Below are positions 26,601 through 33,486 of a stretch of DNA of 64,000 nt, piece by piece. A program made the position numbers and the translations under genes. Origin of the DNA: DATFCK01 sp963728975 (GTDB lineage: Bacteria; Verrucomicrobiota; Verrucomicrobiia; Chthoniobacterales; UBA10450); contig CAVSMF010000001.1 of NCBI GenBank assembly GCA_963728975.1, forward strand, positions 1,178,001-1,242,000, given 5' to 3'. The notes beneath the pieces are model-generated. The model saw nothing but the letters and a program-made list of their open reading frames with translations, ran no database searches and was not told the origin of the DNA. Numbering within the stretch: the first letter of the stretch is position 1; every line of letters begins with the position of its first letter.

Positions 26601-26827
26601 GGCCGAGCTTTCGTCTGCATTACCGTTATAAGGATACCCTTTACAGCATCGTGGTTGAGAACCCTAACCACTGTTCCCGCGGCGTGAGTCTGGTGGAACT
26701 GGATGGAACTGCGGTGCCGGACAAGGTCGTGATCCTGCAGAACGATGCACAGCCTCACCAGGTGCGTGTCGTGCTTGAAGCACAACCGCCGGTTGTTCCG
26801 CTTGTTTCGATATTCGTCATGGGCTAA
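17618..26827 (+). CDS. ndvB: NdvB-type cyclic beta-glucan synthase (GT84-GH94), 3069 residues
   Basis: This giant membrane enzyme makes cyclic beta-1,2-glucan in its characterised relatives. About residues 1-65 are an unusual N-terminal module (VLVVGIFQNTKTARTVLKNL), followed by two helices (about 68-125) and a soluble linker. Helices at about 565-625 precede the GT84 glycosyltransferase core with TLDADTQLL (about 776) and QHRWIRGDWQ (about 924), then more helices. Two carbohydrate-phosphorylase-like regions follow, ending in a GH94 domain with GSGDWNDGLN (about 2730) and ENGGQYTHAATW. Agrobacterium and Brucella homologues have about 2830-2870 residues, so this one is longer. It stands alone, so regulation and export (no NdvA transporter nearby) are unknown. 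Confidence 0.93.
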   Translation: MRFRRRQGDHVLVVGIFQNTKTARTVLKNLHRPGFHRAAAIYSSSTNRLRVDEHGISAIGAAIAASALGVAVGAIFFWERGMVTHYRPVEVALLLTALMLVGALAGWLLGRLGEQHVDDASLARCTSTILPGETVVLAEVKASETARVVAILRDVETEAPVTFAFHSPPPFRFESSARPLGHELPSGQRLAENAARLAGAIPIDRKAKPRGSSFMRRLREIEQVLEWTNASLTMSAEVHHAFTLSAEWLLDNAYLIREQVTDLRESLPQKYYGELPLIASGPEAGLPRVYHVASEMVAESGGALEPEIIRKFLVAFQATAPLDIGELWALPLMLRLQLLERLRAVAIQVEQQQSQSEEADFWANRLITAVRHGSPRLLRGMEELVERYPEPTPHFASELVAHLYDEEAALPMVSSWLERSLRAPLLEVIQQEHRRQAVQQTALANVINSCRRLAHVQWRELFQSISWAENELATDPAGVYDRLDFETRDRCRGAVEEIARWSKCSEQQTIDQALALAKAAEDEVARHVGYYLIDAGRPALERATKASVPLAESFRRWFRAHADVYFGSISLLTVAMVAVPLFFVAGAVHWLSHGLFAFLLLLPASEVAVLAVNYFVTSLLPPQVLPKMSFKETGIPDDCRTLVVVPTLLTTPAAIENELNRLEIRYLGNTDANLRFSLLTDFADAPRESMPEDAEYIDIVARGIEELNRRHGAGRFFLFHRGRTWSESEQRWIGWERKRGKLEQLNRFLIGESAPDLEGFLCAGDRAQLEGIRFVITLDADTQLLRDTARRLVETLAHPLNQARLSPDGRRVIRGYTIIQPGVSASLPSARATWFSRIFADPRGIDPYTHAVSDVYQDLVGEGSYHGKGIYDLQTFHRLLSGRFPTAHLLSHDLLEGSYVRVGLATDIELLDVFPSSYIAWWNRQHRWIRGDWQIIDWLKPRVPLGRGKTEPNPLSPFNRWKIFDNLRRSLVPPATVALLLAGWLFSPAPLLWSGLVAGLMLLPVLNSLLGLLFHPPPPGTRFWREPRDRLLRSVFAIIFLADYAGMALDAIARVVFRRTISHRLMLEWETAQDARQRAKNLQWQFVLRRLWIPAVCILFFAGAAWRGPTAMVAVAPFLLLSALFPVAVMVIDRPAKSWRGGILTADDRRFLRATARRTWRYFDDFVGPQTSWLPPDNVQETPKREIFLRTSPTNIGLWMLATVAANDFGYITIDDLVARNLGTLETVDKLERFEGHLLNWYDLNTLEPLHPRYVSAVDSGNLLASLWTFETSCDELAARPLLDASALRGIADTLGILQQIAARLKDTEHPPALLRLVELTTAPPASLEEVILCIREARQPAQDLLLHFHGPETDPRAYWARQISKQVTGWNSVIDKYLRPVEILMAPPAQLMSLGEAAHESRRDALAATFSLRNIAVEGISGLAPLLAFHGRQEDQEIPPPVREWLDLLVTEVEHARRSASEQLAQLDELIAHCQRLEAGMGLRFLYDEERRIFAIGYQVAERRLDTSFYDLLASEARLTSFLAIARGDVPVEHWWALSRPYGSAYGRLPLLSWSGTMFEYLMPLLFTQMHENSLLDRACQDAVRCQVAYAGQNSVPWGMSESAFSALDRHNVYQYRAFGVPALALKRGQDDDLVVAPYAAALALGVQPAAAMKNLRRLATVADSALLGDYGYYEAIDYSRRSEPGGAAGIIVHCYMVHHHGMSLLAYDNALHDNVMRRRFHSDPRIRATEPLLHEHIPEQILPTTREVHEERPLLRAIPTVDAAVMAQTPDISSPRIHLLSNGTCSVTVTNSGGGSLRWLDLDVTRWHADTTCDVAGPVCYLRDLESGTIWSNTHQPVRSPERRYTWSFTPDKAEFRRRSGPCETITEIAVSAEDDAEIRRVTLVNTSRKTCRLELTSYLELALAPHRTDRAHPAFNKLFIETEWLPHCETLIARRRLRAPDDQPIWAAHLMVAEASTFIDSPEFETDRAKFLGRGHTPENPAAITGSLTNSIGTVLDPIFSLRRRVALQPNERLQFALVTVMAGSREAVIALAERYSEFHTCARSFETAWTHSQLEMRRLHIRPADVQTFQQLAALIVFPRAQLRPPPARLGRHTEGQRALWRQGVSGDLPIVVIMIAHLRDIEVVREILTAHTFWNLRGLKVDLMLVSEEPPSYDEPLTAHLRQLTEAQAHLTGVDQPGGVYLRSATKISKEELIALQAAARMVLVAARGTLRQQLAATTPVAAKPQLLEPGREFHEEPSAPLAFMELKYFNGLGGFTEDGKEFVIYLGPGRQTPLPWINIMANPKFGAFVSESGAECVWGRNSQTDRLTPWFNDPISDPPGTAIYIRDDDIGVVWSPTPQPIREKDAYRARHGQGYTSFEHNSHAIEQRLLTFVPVDDAGGQPVRLQRLRLRNRSSRRRKLTVTSYATLVLGSDPEETGMHVVTKWDLQSQCLFARNSYNPEFCECITFATSTPTPASFTGDRAVFIGRNRSLRDPAAMEHERLTGDVGAGFDPCAAVQVVVEIEPDHTAEITFLLGQTDDEEKARSLVNRFRDPANVEAAFQETKRWWERLLSTIEVETPELSTNFLLNRWLVYQTLSCRLWGRTALYQSSGAYGFRDQLQDVMALVHAAPDIARNQILRAAARQFVEGDVQHWWHPDSGAGVRTRISDDLLWLPLVTAHYVRTTGDAAILDEAIPFLEGKELEPEETESLSVPTVSHMQGSLLEHCRRALARAATAGPHGLPLIGSGDWNDGLNRVGVGGKGESVWLAWFEICVLDDFAELLSLREQGEEAQACRARSAELAKRVDAQAWDGAWYRRAYFDDGAPLGSSENLEARIDSLPQTWAAISGAGDSDRVEVALQSLEEHLVREADKLILLFTPPFDKTAADVGYIKGYPPGVRENGGQYTHAATWVPMAFARRGDGDKAVRLLRMLNPVERAREDEDRERYKVEPYVMAGDVYSLAGHVGRGGWTWYTGAAAWTYRVWLEEVLGFRRRGDKLTINPIIPKDWPSFRLHYRYKDTLYSIVVENPNHCSRGVSLVELDGTAVPDKVVILQNDAQPHQVRVVLEAQPPVVPLVSIFVMG

Positions 26828-26920
26828 TGTCCGCGAGCCAAGGTCAAAATGGGCTGAAGGCGGTTTTTCGTTTTTCTTTTAACGTTGTAACGCTTTTAAC
26901 TTTTCTAACCTTCTTTGGTC

Positions 26921-26996
26921 GCCGGCATAGCTCAGTTGGTAGAGCAGCTGATTTGTAATCAGCAGGTCGTCGGTTCGAATCCGTCTGCCGGCTCCA
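26921..26996 (+). tRNA. tRNA-Thr (anticodon TGT)
   Basis: A 76-base cloverleaf with acceptor stem GCCGGCA/TGCCGGC, D-loop AGCTCAGTTGGTAGAGC, anticodon stem GCTGA/TCAGC with TGT in the loop, T-arm GTCGGTTCGAATCCGTC, discriminator T and encoded CCA. Its last 45 bases up to position 26995 are duplicated at 35837-35881, which marks it as the insertion site of an integrative element. Confidence 0.97.
26951..26995 (+). repeat. attL (45-bp direct repeat in tRNA-Thr)
   Basis: The repeat runs from the anticodon stem to the CC of the tRNA end and is identical to 35837-35881. Bases immediately outside differ (G/A on the left, A/C on the right), which defines its limits. Confidence 0.92.
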
Positions 26997-27066
26997 TGGC
27001 TAAAGCTATGATGAGTAGAGCGTTATACGTATTTCGATGGATTGGTGTCTCGTTGAGAAAGCGGTT

Positions 27067-27093
27067 ACTTGGACACTACTTGGACGCTTTTTG
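27067..27093 (+). repeat. Putative integrase arm site, left
   Basis: Two tandem 11-mers, ACTTGGACACT and ACTTGGACGCT, then TTTTG, lie 72 bases inside attL. The same 27-bp arrangement with one base change is at 35683-35709 inside attR. Recurrence near both ends suggests arm-type integrase sites. The rest of 26997-27369 shows no convincing gene. Confidence 0.5.
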
Positions 27094-27369
27094 GGTTGAA
27101 GTTGCCCTTTTTGGCGTCCAGCCCTGCCACGCCCCTTCTTGCTGTTCTCGGCAATGAGGGATTAGTCTCGGCGGGAGTCAGGACTTGCCGACTTTCGATA
27201 ACATTTTCCCAAGCCCCGTATCTCACCGGCGCTTGTTTCACGCTGTTCTGTGCGTCGATTGGTCGCCCGAAAGATATTCGCTTGAGACGAACGTTACATG
27301 ACCGCACAGCCTGTCCCAGGCGAAAGTATTTGTGCGACGGAAACGCGGGGTGCTAAATGAAAAGCTGTT

Positions 27370-28935
27370 GTGGCGATAGCTGAACGAACAATCGGGGGTT
27401 TACTGTTGGCCGTTGCGGTATCTGTGGTCGTCCCCGGGTCGGGTGCACATGGTCAATCCGAACTCCAGAGCGGAAATCCCCTTGAACCTCGACCAATGCT
27501 GTCGGTATCGCCGCTACCTACGCCACAAGGCGCAGACGACGATCTGCAATTTGCGACAAAAGTGCGGCCGAAACGGGAATTCCTCGAAGAACTTAAGGTC
27601 AAAGCAGAAGCAGGTGAGGCAGAGTCCGAGTATCAACTCGCTCTTCGCTACTACTTTGGCGAAGGCGTGGAAAAGAATCAGGTTGGAGCGGTCAAGTGGC
27701 TTCACAAGGCCGCCGAACAGAATCTCGCGACCGCGCAATCCTTTCTTGGCAACTGCTACCTCTTTGGCGAAGGCGTGCCGAAGAACAAGGTGGAAGCCCT
27801 GAAGTGGTATCACAAAGCCGCCGAACAGAATAACGCTGACGCTCAAGGCATGCTCGGCACACTCTACTATTATGGAGATGGTGTGCCGAAGAATAAAGCC
27901 GAAGCGGCGAGGTGGTATCGCAAAGCGGCCGAACAGAACGATGCCCCCTCTCAACTTGGTCTGGGCGTCTGTTACTACTATGGCGAAGGCGTAGTGAAGG
28001 ACATGGCGGAAGCTGTTAAGTGGCTTCGCAAGGCCGCCGAACAGAATCTCGCCAGAGCGCAAACGCAACTCGGCTTGTCTTATGTCAATGGCGACGGGGT
28101 AGTGAAGGATGAAGTGGAAGGTTATAAATGGTTTCTGCTCGCGTCTGCACAAGGCGATAAGGATGCGAAAAAGAATGTGGCTGTAGCAGAAAGCCGTTTG
28201 ACGCGGGAGGAAATAGCCGAGGGCCAAAAGCTGGCGCGCCATTTCAAACCACGCGAGGTGCCAGGCCCAGGGAGCGATAGTTCCGGCACGAGTATCGCGC
28301 AGTCGCGACCGCAGTGGTCCGGCACCGGATTCTTCATCACAGACGATGGGTATCTGATCACCAATGAACATGTGGCCGGGAGTGGGGCGCAGGTTCGCTT
28401 GGTTACGGCGCATGGTCTTATCCCCGCCAAAGTGGTGAAGGTGGATGCAGCCAATGACATTGCGTTGCTGAAAGCGGAGGGCAAGTTTGCGGCTTTGTCC
28501 GTGGCGACGAGTCGGACGGTCAAGTTAGGCGAGACGGTGGTTACGGTGGGTTTTCCCAACATCGGCCTGCAAGGGTTCTCACCAAAATTCGCGAAGGGAG
28601 AAATCGGTTCACTGTCTGGCCCGGAGGACGACGCGCGCTACTTCCAGATCAGCCTGCCAGTCCAGCCCGGCAATTCCGGCGGCGCGTTAGTGGATGAGCG
28701 TGGCAATGTCGTCGGCGTCGTATCTGCCAAACTCAGCGCGAGGGCCGCGCTATTCACCAGCGGTGCATTGCCGGAGAACGTGAATTATGCGGTGAAGAGC
28801 AGCTTCTTACTGAGCTTTTTGGAATCCGTTCCAGAAGTATCTGCCAAACTCAAAGAACCGAACACTAAGGAAATGAATCTTACGACCGTAACGGACCAAA
28901 CCAAAGAAGCCGCCGCTCTGGTATTGGTGTATTAA
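27370..28935 (+). CDS. Secreted Sel1-repeat protein fused to trypsin-like serine protease
   Basis: The 521-residue protein starts from GTG. A signal peptide covers about residues 1-30 (LLLAVAVSVVVPGSGAHG). About 75-270 hold five to six Sel1-like repeats (YYFGEGVEKNQVGAVKWLHK and similar), alpha-solenoid units that bind partner proteins. About 310-500 form an S1C trypsin-like domain with an intact triad: His in LITNEHVAG, Asp in AANDIALLK and Ser in QPGNSGGAL. No PDZ domain follows. It is the only plus-strand gene of the island and lies next to attL, the usual place for cargo. A periplasmic protease that recruits substrate through Sel1 repeats is likely; the target is unknown. Confidence 0.88.
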   Translation: MAIAERTIGGLLLAVAVSVVVPGSGAHGQSELQSGNPLEPRPMLSVSPLPTPQGADDDLQFATKVRPKREFLEELKVKAEAGEAESEYQLALRYYFGEGVEKNQVGAVKWLHKAAEQNLATAQSFLGNCYLFGEGVPKNKVEALKWYHKAAEQNNADAQGMLGTLYYYGDGVPKNKAEAARWYRKAAEQNDAPSQLGLGVCYYYGEGVVKDMAEAVKWLRKAAEQNLARAQTQLGLSYVNGDGVVKDEVEGYKWFLLASAQGDKDAKKNVAVAESRLTREEIAEGQKLARHFKPREVPGPGSDSSGTSIAQSRPQWSGTGFFITDDGYLITNEHVAGSGAQVRLVTAHGLIPAKVVKVDAANDIALLKAEGKFAALSVATSRTVKLGETVVTVGFPNIGLQGFSPKFAKGEIGSLSGPEDDARYFQISLPVQPGNSGGALVDERGNVVGVVSAKLSARAALFTSGALPENVNYAVKSSFLLSFLESVPEVSAKLKEPNTKEMNLTTVTDQTKEAAALVLVY

Positions 28936-28957
28936 AACAGTCATCGACTCTTCGGCT

Positions 28958-29440
28958 CTAATCGTCCGTTCGCCCCGCTGCCTCCCGTAGCATGCGGATG
29001 ACGGATAGGCTGAGGGTCGGGGCGTCCGTCTTTGAACTCTCTTGCTCGGCCGCAACTTCCACGATTTGAGCTATCGCTCGAAACGCCGCGACAGAATGCG
29101 GCAATTGTTTTTGCGCTAGCTCGCCCATTGCCTCAACCATCCTGCGGGCGTTTGTTTTCCCCTTCACCTTCTTCGAGAGGTATTTCGCCGTCTCCTCGTA
29201 GACGAGCTTTGGTCTGCCGCCCTTGTTGATCCGCGGATCGAGTTCGCCACCGTTGTCCTTCCGTGACTTGAACGGCTTGAGGTTTGCCAAGCGCTTTTGC
29301 TTACCAGACTCACTGTTTTGTGTGAAAGGCGGAGCCAACTGGGTCTTGGTGTACGGCGCCGGCAGCAAAAGGCTTACGTTGCCCGGGCCGCTCGAAAAAA
29401 GGCTACCGCCTGGGATTTGCTCTAAGTTAAGGCTGTCCAT
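28958..29440 (-). CDS. Hypothetical protein of the island with GGRPK motif
   Basis: A 160-residue basic protein. The middle has DPRINKGGRPKLVYEETA, a 'GRPK' opening seen in DUF5681-type and small-terminase-like phage or ICE proteins, then an amphipathic helical part. I cannot assign a function. It ends convergently with the protease gene, 22 bases away, and starts 17 bases after the ImmA-type gene, probably in the same minus-strand transcript. Confidence 0.55.
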   Translation of the reverse strand: MDSLNLEQIPGGSLFSSGPGNVSLLLPAPYTKTQLAPPFTQNSESGKQKRLANLKPFKSRKDNGGELDPRINKGGRPKLVYEETAKYLSKKVKGKTNARRMVEAMGELAQKQLPHSVAAFRAIAQIVEVAAEQESSKTDAPTLSLSVIRMLREAAGRTDD

Positions 29441-29457
29441 GTTTATAAGAACATGTG

Positions 29458-30564
29458 TTAGCGAACTACTCTGAGGAGAGGCTGAAAGTTGTAATTCGCG
29501 ATGAACTCCTCCTCTTTGACCGCAAGATCGAAAGCGAGTTGGCTTGATGTGTAGCCGAGGTCTTGCAAATGCATATCCACAAGTTCTCTCAGCAGTAAAG
29601 GGGTCTCCCTCGGAATGTCATTTTCGTGAGGCTCGGCGTTACGATACCCCGCTTTACTCATAATCATCCACCAACGCCGCGCCGTTCGTTCGCTGATAAG
29701 TCTTAGATCCTCTGCCCGCTTGAGTAGCGCCTGCATTGCGACGCGCCAATGTAATTTCAGTCGGGCAAGGCGGTCTAAATTCACAGGCAAAAGCATGTGC
29801 TTTATGTCGTCGGCTGGCATCAGAAATTCCGCTGCGAACATGTGCGCCTGTTGCTCGGCATCGGCATATGGCAGCGAATGCATCACCAAGTGACCGATCT
29901 CGTGTGCGAGAGTGAAGCGCATTCTTGCGGGAGCAAGGTGCATGTTTAAGAAAACAACCGGCAGTCCGTCTATCCAATCACTACAACCGTCGATCTTTCT
30001 TGTTCCAAAATCGAAATGAATGACCAGAACGCCAGCCTTTTCGACAACTTTCGTAAGGTTCCGAATTGGCCCACTTGGCACCCTCCACAACCGGCGTACT
30101 TGTTGTGCAATAACCACTGGTCCGCCCTGAACTTCGTCAGGTTCGAATCGCGGCAATTTTGCTTCCATTGCTTCGGTCGCAGCCAATAGTTTTTCAATTT
30201 GGATCCGCATGACGTTCATGCGTGCGACAGTTTGGCGAAGGAGAGCTTTCGACAAGCTAAAATGCCTTCGATAGAATGTAGGCGCTAGCCCTTGTATTGT
30301 TGCCCTCTGGAAGTAAAAATGAATCGGATAACCAAGAGCCTCCTCCAAGCCGGAGTGAAGGTCTGGAGTTAAATCCAAAAAACCATCTTCCAAACGCGAC
30401 ACGCGGCTCTGTGTCGTGCCCAGAGCATTTGCGAGTTCAGCTTGTGTAAATCCTCGCGACTCGCGCGCGAGAATCAGCATATCGGGATTAAACTCCCGAC
30501 TCGTCAGCGTCAGTTCGACGTTCTTGATCGGTTCGTTTTGGTTTGAATCGGCGAGGTTGTGCAT
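29458..30564 (-). CDS. XRE regulator with ImmA/IrrE metallopeptidase domain
   Basis: A 368-residue two-domain protein. An XRE helix-turn-helix lies at about residues 27-85 (MLILARESRGFTQAELANAL, SRVSRLEDG), and a COG2856 zinc-peptidase domain at about 180-260 has the zinc motif HEIGHLVMH and a downstream acidic EFLMPADD. Such proteins in mobile elements act as cleavable or peptidase-linked repressors (ImmA/IrrE type) or as the antitoxin half of a two-gene module. The N-terminus overlaps the upstream 197-residue gene by 77 bases; an internal ATG at 30480 would remove the overlap, so the start is uncertain. The C-terminal 100 residues are unassigned. Confidence 0.88.
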   Translation of the reverse strand: MHNLADSNQNEPIKNVELTLTSREFNPDMLILARESRGFTQAELANALGTTQSRVSRLEDGFLDLTPDLHSGLEEALGYPIHFYFQRATIQGLAPTFYRRHFSLSKALLRQTVARMNVMRIQIEKLLAATEAMEAKLPRFEPDEVQGGPVVIAQQVRRLWRVPSGPIRNLTKVVEKAGVLVIHFDFGTRKIDGCSDWIDGLPVVFLNMHLAPARMRFTLAHEIGHLVMHSLPYADAEQQAHMFAAEFLMPADDIKHMLLPVNLDRLARLKLHWRVAMQALLKRAEDLRLISERTARRWWMIMSKAGYRNAEPHENDIPRETPLLLRELVDMHLQDLGYTSSQLAFDLAVKEEEFIANYNFQPLLRVVR

Positions 30565-31081
30565 TCGAAGTCTCGATTTCTTCGTAGAAGGTTGTTTGCA
30601 GTTGATCTATGTCTTGAGGCTCACCAGTAATGCTGATGACCCAGTTGTTCGCACCCGACCATTTCGGGTACGTGATAAAAATTCCGGCGTAGTCCACCCA
30701 ATCTTCGTTAGGGACCAGTCCAACGGTGAGCCATGGCATATCTTCTAAACCCGGGATGCCTTGTTGCCGATAGATTCTCTCAGAGGTCTTTGTGGGATAG
30801 TTTCGCGATAAATGTTCTTGATCGAGTTTTTTTAGCCGCAGAACCGCCACCCCCGGAAGGATGAAGAGATGCCGTGTCTCAACACATTTATAATCCAGAT
30901 ATTCCGCGGTAAGTCTTTTCGCATGGATGACGGCCTGCATTTGCAGGATGGTTGTCCGGCAACGATTATCGTGCTCGGCGTTGTTGTACTCACCCGTTAT
31001 GTCACCCCAAGCTCTTTTCCAAGACTCACGCATGAGCGGAATCACCGGGGCCAGTCGTTCGATGGCCTTTGTAGATGTCAT
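30488..31081 (-). CDS. Unknown protein paired with the XRE-ImmA gene
   Basis: A 197-residue protein of unknown family. The ATG at 31081 is chosen over an in-frame GTG at 31099. It is mixed alpha/beta without signal peptide or helices; recognisable stretches are KCVETRHLFILPGVAVLRL and EDWVDYAGIFITYPKW. It overlaps or abuts the downstream XRE-ImmA gene. Predicted toxin-antitoxin pairs with an HTH-COG2856 antitoxin have this layout (unknown small protein first, XRE-ImmA second), so a toxin or anti-repressor role is possible but unproven. About 230 bases before it contain no gene I can support. Confidence 0.55.
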   Translation of the reverse strand: MTSTKAIERLAPVIPLMRESWKRAWGDITGEYNNAEHDNRCRTTILQMQAVIHAKRLTAEYLDYKCVETRHLFILPGVAVLRLKKLDQEHLSRNYPTKTSERIYRQQGIPGLEDMPWLTVGLVPNEDWVDYAGIFITYPKWSGANNWVISITGEPQDIDQLQTTFYEEIETSNAQPRRFKPKRTDQERRTDADESGV

Positions 31082-31313
31082 TAAAGGCCAATTGAGCACG
31101 GGTCGAGCCTGCTGTCAACTAAAAGATGGCAAAAATGCTGAATTTTATGCTAGCGGCAAAAATACCAAGGCTCATTGATGTTCTTTCCATCGCGCAGTGG
31201 CCGATTTCTTCCAATTTCATGCTACTGCCTCTTTGGAGATTTACTCGGTGCTAATTGTCGATCACCAAATATTGAATGTCCCTTTTCAAAATATGGCGAG
31301 ATGGTCCCTCATG

Positions 31314-32883
31314 TCAGACCCGCCATGCTGCCAGGGCAACCGGCACAAAGAAAGGCGGACATCGGCGCATCAGTTTCAAAGCGGCTACGCACCTTACGAT
31401 GCGCACCGCCTCCCAATCATCATAGCTCATAGCTTTGTCAGCGGGGTCGATCTCATCAAAAGCGAGTGCTTGCTCTTCGATTTCAGTCAATGGCGAGTAG
31501 CGGATGCCGCCGACATTCGCACAGATACCTGTAGTGAGAAAAATCTGACTGCCGAGTGCTTCGCAAACGAGAGCGTGGTCCTTACGCCGACAAATTAGGG
31601 CATCTACGTGTGGGATCGCAGCGATACCTTTCTGCTGCACTTTGACCAGTGCGGCCGCTACCGCATCGGCCATAAACCGCTGCAACTGCTTGCTCAGGTT
31701 TCGGTGGTCCTTGCGTTTGATGTCCTCGACAGCTGCGAAAGTGATCGGAAACTCTGCTCGAATGCGCCGATAGAGTTGATTGTTGAGACAGATGTCGTTT
31801 CTTTGATTCAACACCATATTGAGTACCGATTTTCTTTTGGTTGCGCTCAGCGTCGTCTTGCGGATCGACACACCACATCCGGTAGAAATCTCCGTCGCTA
31901 AGGAGCGCGACCAACTGATTATGCTCGCGCCAGCCTTCATTGATGTAGGTGTTCCTGTTGGGCGAGCCCGAAACATAATTGAGGCGGTTCGCCAGGATCA
32001 GTGGAAGGAAATTCCAGTGTGCGTTTGCAATGTCGCAAGAGACGGTCGCTTCACCGTCGAGTAAGAGATGCGGCCGTAATTCCTTCGGGCAACTCCCGAT
32101 GCTCGTCGTAATCTGACCGCGCTCGTTCACTTTGACGAAGTGCTGTTGAAGGTCCATCACCTTGACCAACCTTGAAAGATTGTCCCTGCCATAGCTAAAA
32201 AGTCCCTTGGCAATGATTGGTCGTGCTGAAGCCGAAAAAGTAAGTGTCTTTAAGTCTGTCAAGAGCTGTTTACGAGAAGGAAGTTTACGATTGAACCGCT
32301 TTTCGCGACGGTCGTCAGCGGATGCGCGTTTCTGCGCCAGCTTCGGCGGCAAAACGACCTCAAGCCGGAGCGGCTGCTCTTTGCGGTAGGGAATGGCGAA
32401 ACGATAGACTGCGGATGTCTTCACATGTGCGAACACGGCCGACCGCACCATTTCTAAAATCCCGATCTTGCAAAGCACCAAAAGCGGCTCAGTGATCATG
32501 GTCCCGGAACGACTGTTTCTGAGCTTCGAAACAAACTGGTGCGCGAGGTCGGCTGACATCGAGATCTGACCCTTCTTTAGGTGGCGGCAGATATAATCAA
32601 CCAGCAGCAGCAAACCGAGGATGCGGACACGGGTGCACCAGGCCGTCTGCTTCTTGGCACTCAACAAAACCTTTAACTCAGTTTCAACCACCACCCCGAG
32701 GAAGGGTACTGGATTAATAATATCAGGGCGATTTTTTGAGTCGTCTTGTGGGCGATTTTTTCCTTTGTCATGTGGTCGATTTTTCGCCCGTTTCGTCTTG
32801 CGGGCGATTTTTTCGACCCTTAGCCGTGCGAATTGCCACGACACAGATGGCTCGGCAGGGGTCGAATCCAGTTCGAGCGTCAT
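31314..32883 (-). pseudogene. Frameshifted large island protein with polymerase-palm-like motifs
   Basis: Two adjacent reading frames form one protein of about 520 residues. The first runs from ATG 32883 (ATGA overlap with the upstream stop) and the second ends at 31314. The switch needs one base to be skipped in the A-rich stretch AAAAGAAAA (reverse strand) near 31829-31840: ERNQKK continues as SVLNMVLNQRN. Ordered motifs look like a degenerate family-A polymerase palm: CDIANAHWNFLPLIL (motif A-like), DGDFYRM, a Lys/Asn helix QKKSVLNMVLN (motif B-like), and IPHVDALIC (motif C-like, D). The N-terminal half has Lys/Asp repeats (NRPHDKGKNRPQDDSKNRPD). A replication role is inference from motif order only. 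Confidence 0.6.
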
Positions 32884-33233
32884 ACAATCTCGCGCAGCTT
32901 CGCAAAAGCCGCGTCTTTGTCTGTGAACGTGAAGCCATCGACTCCCCATGCGTCGGAGTTTGGATACACCTCAGCCGGTTCTACGAATCTGCCGTTGATC
33001 CGAAATCCCTCTCTGCGGCGGATGCGAATCACTTCGTAAGCGAGGCTCGGTTCGGAACAACCCAGCCACGTTTGCTCGAATATCGCCACGTCGCCTTCGC
33101 GCGTCATCTGGCGAAACTGGAACCCGTCACGTCGAAACTCTTTCGGCAATGGCCTACAATGGCGTTCCTTGGTGCCAGCCTCGGCGCTAGAAGGCGCTTT
33201 TAGGACCGAACCGCCTGGCAATGAGCATTTCAC
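32880..33233 (-). CDS. Hypothetical protein of the island
   Basis: A small soluble protein of 117 residues. No domain is recognised. The C-terminal half (SLAYEVIRIRRREGFRINGR, then VEPAEVYPNSDAWG) looks like a compact beta-sheet protein of the sort often found beside replication genes of mobile elements. Its TGA overlaps the ATG of the frame-broken large gene (ATGA at 32880-32883), so the two were translationally coupled. Confidence 0.55.
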   Translation of the reverse strand: MKCSLPGGSVLKAPSSAEAGTKERHCRPLPKEFRRDGFQFRQMTREGDVAIFEQTWLGCSEPSLAYEVIRIRRREGFRINGRFVEPAEVYPNSDAWGVDGFTFTDKDAAFAKLREIV

Positions 33234-33248
33234 GGGCTTTCCACCTCC

Positions 33249-33437
33249 TTACGCTTGCTGCTCAATGCGCATTATCTCGCTGAGACGGTATCGAATCAGC
33301 CGCTGAGTGAAGCGAACCGGGTGAAGCAAGCCGTCGCGAGTACGGCGCTTTATCGTCTCGCAGCTGCAGGCCCAGCGGTTCGCCAGAGCTTTGCGCGAGA
33401 TTAACTGTTCTGATGGTTGTGGCGTGAGTTTGTTCAC
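33249..33437 (-). CDS. Excisionase-like helix-turn-helix protein
   Basis: A 62-residue protein with the winged HTH of AlpA/Xis/MerR-type excisionases: SRKALANRWACSCETIKRRT followed by DGLLHPVRFTQRLIRYRLSEI, where 'R-Y-R-x-SEI' is the usual end. In integrative elements such proteins bind near att sites to direct excision or switch on element genes. It lies between the integrase operon and the other island genes on the same strand. The small size is normal for the family. Confidence 0.75.
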   Translation of the reverse strand: MNKLTPQPSEQLISRKALANRWACSCETIKRRTRDGLLHPVRFTQRLIRYRLSEIMRIEQQA

Positions 33438-33486
33438 GCCTTTATTAGACCGTAAAAGAGCCTAATTGCGTCGCGTCGTTACGTCC

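Noticed and set aside
27069..27356. Short open frame between tRNA-Thr and the island protease
   Set aside because: It begins in the arm-site repeat (DTTWTLFG), and the same peptide appears in a shadow frame at the other repeat, so it is repeat translation.
27640..28200. Repeated 108-base units resembling a CRISPR-like or satellite array
   Set aside because: They are the in-frame Sel1 repeats of the protease gene. I saw no CRISPR array in the window.
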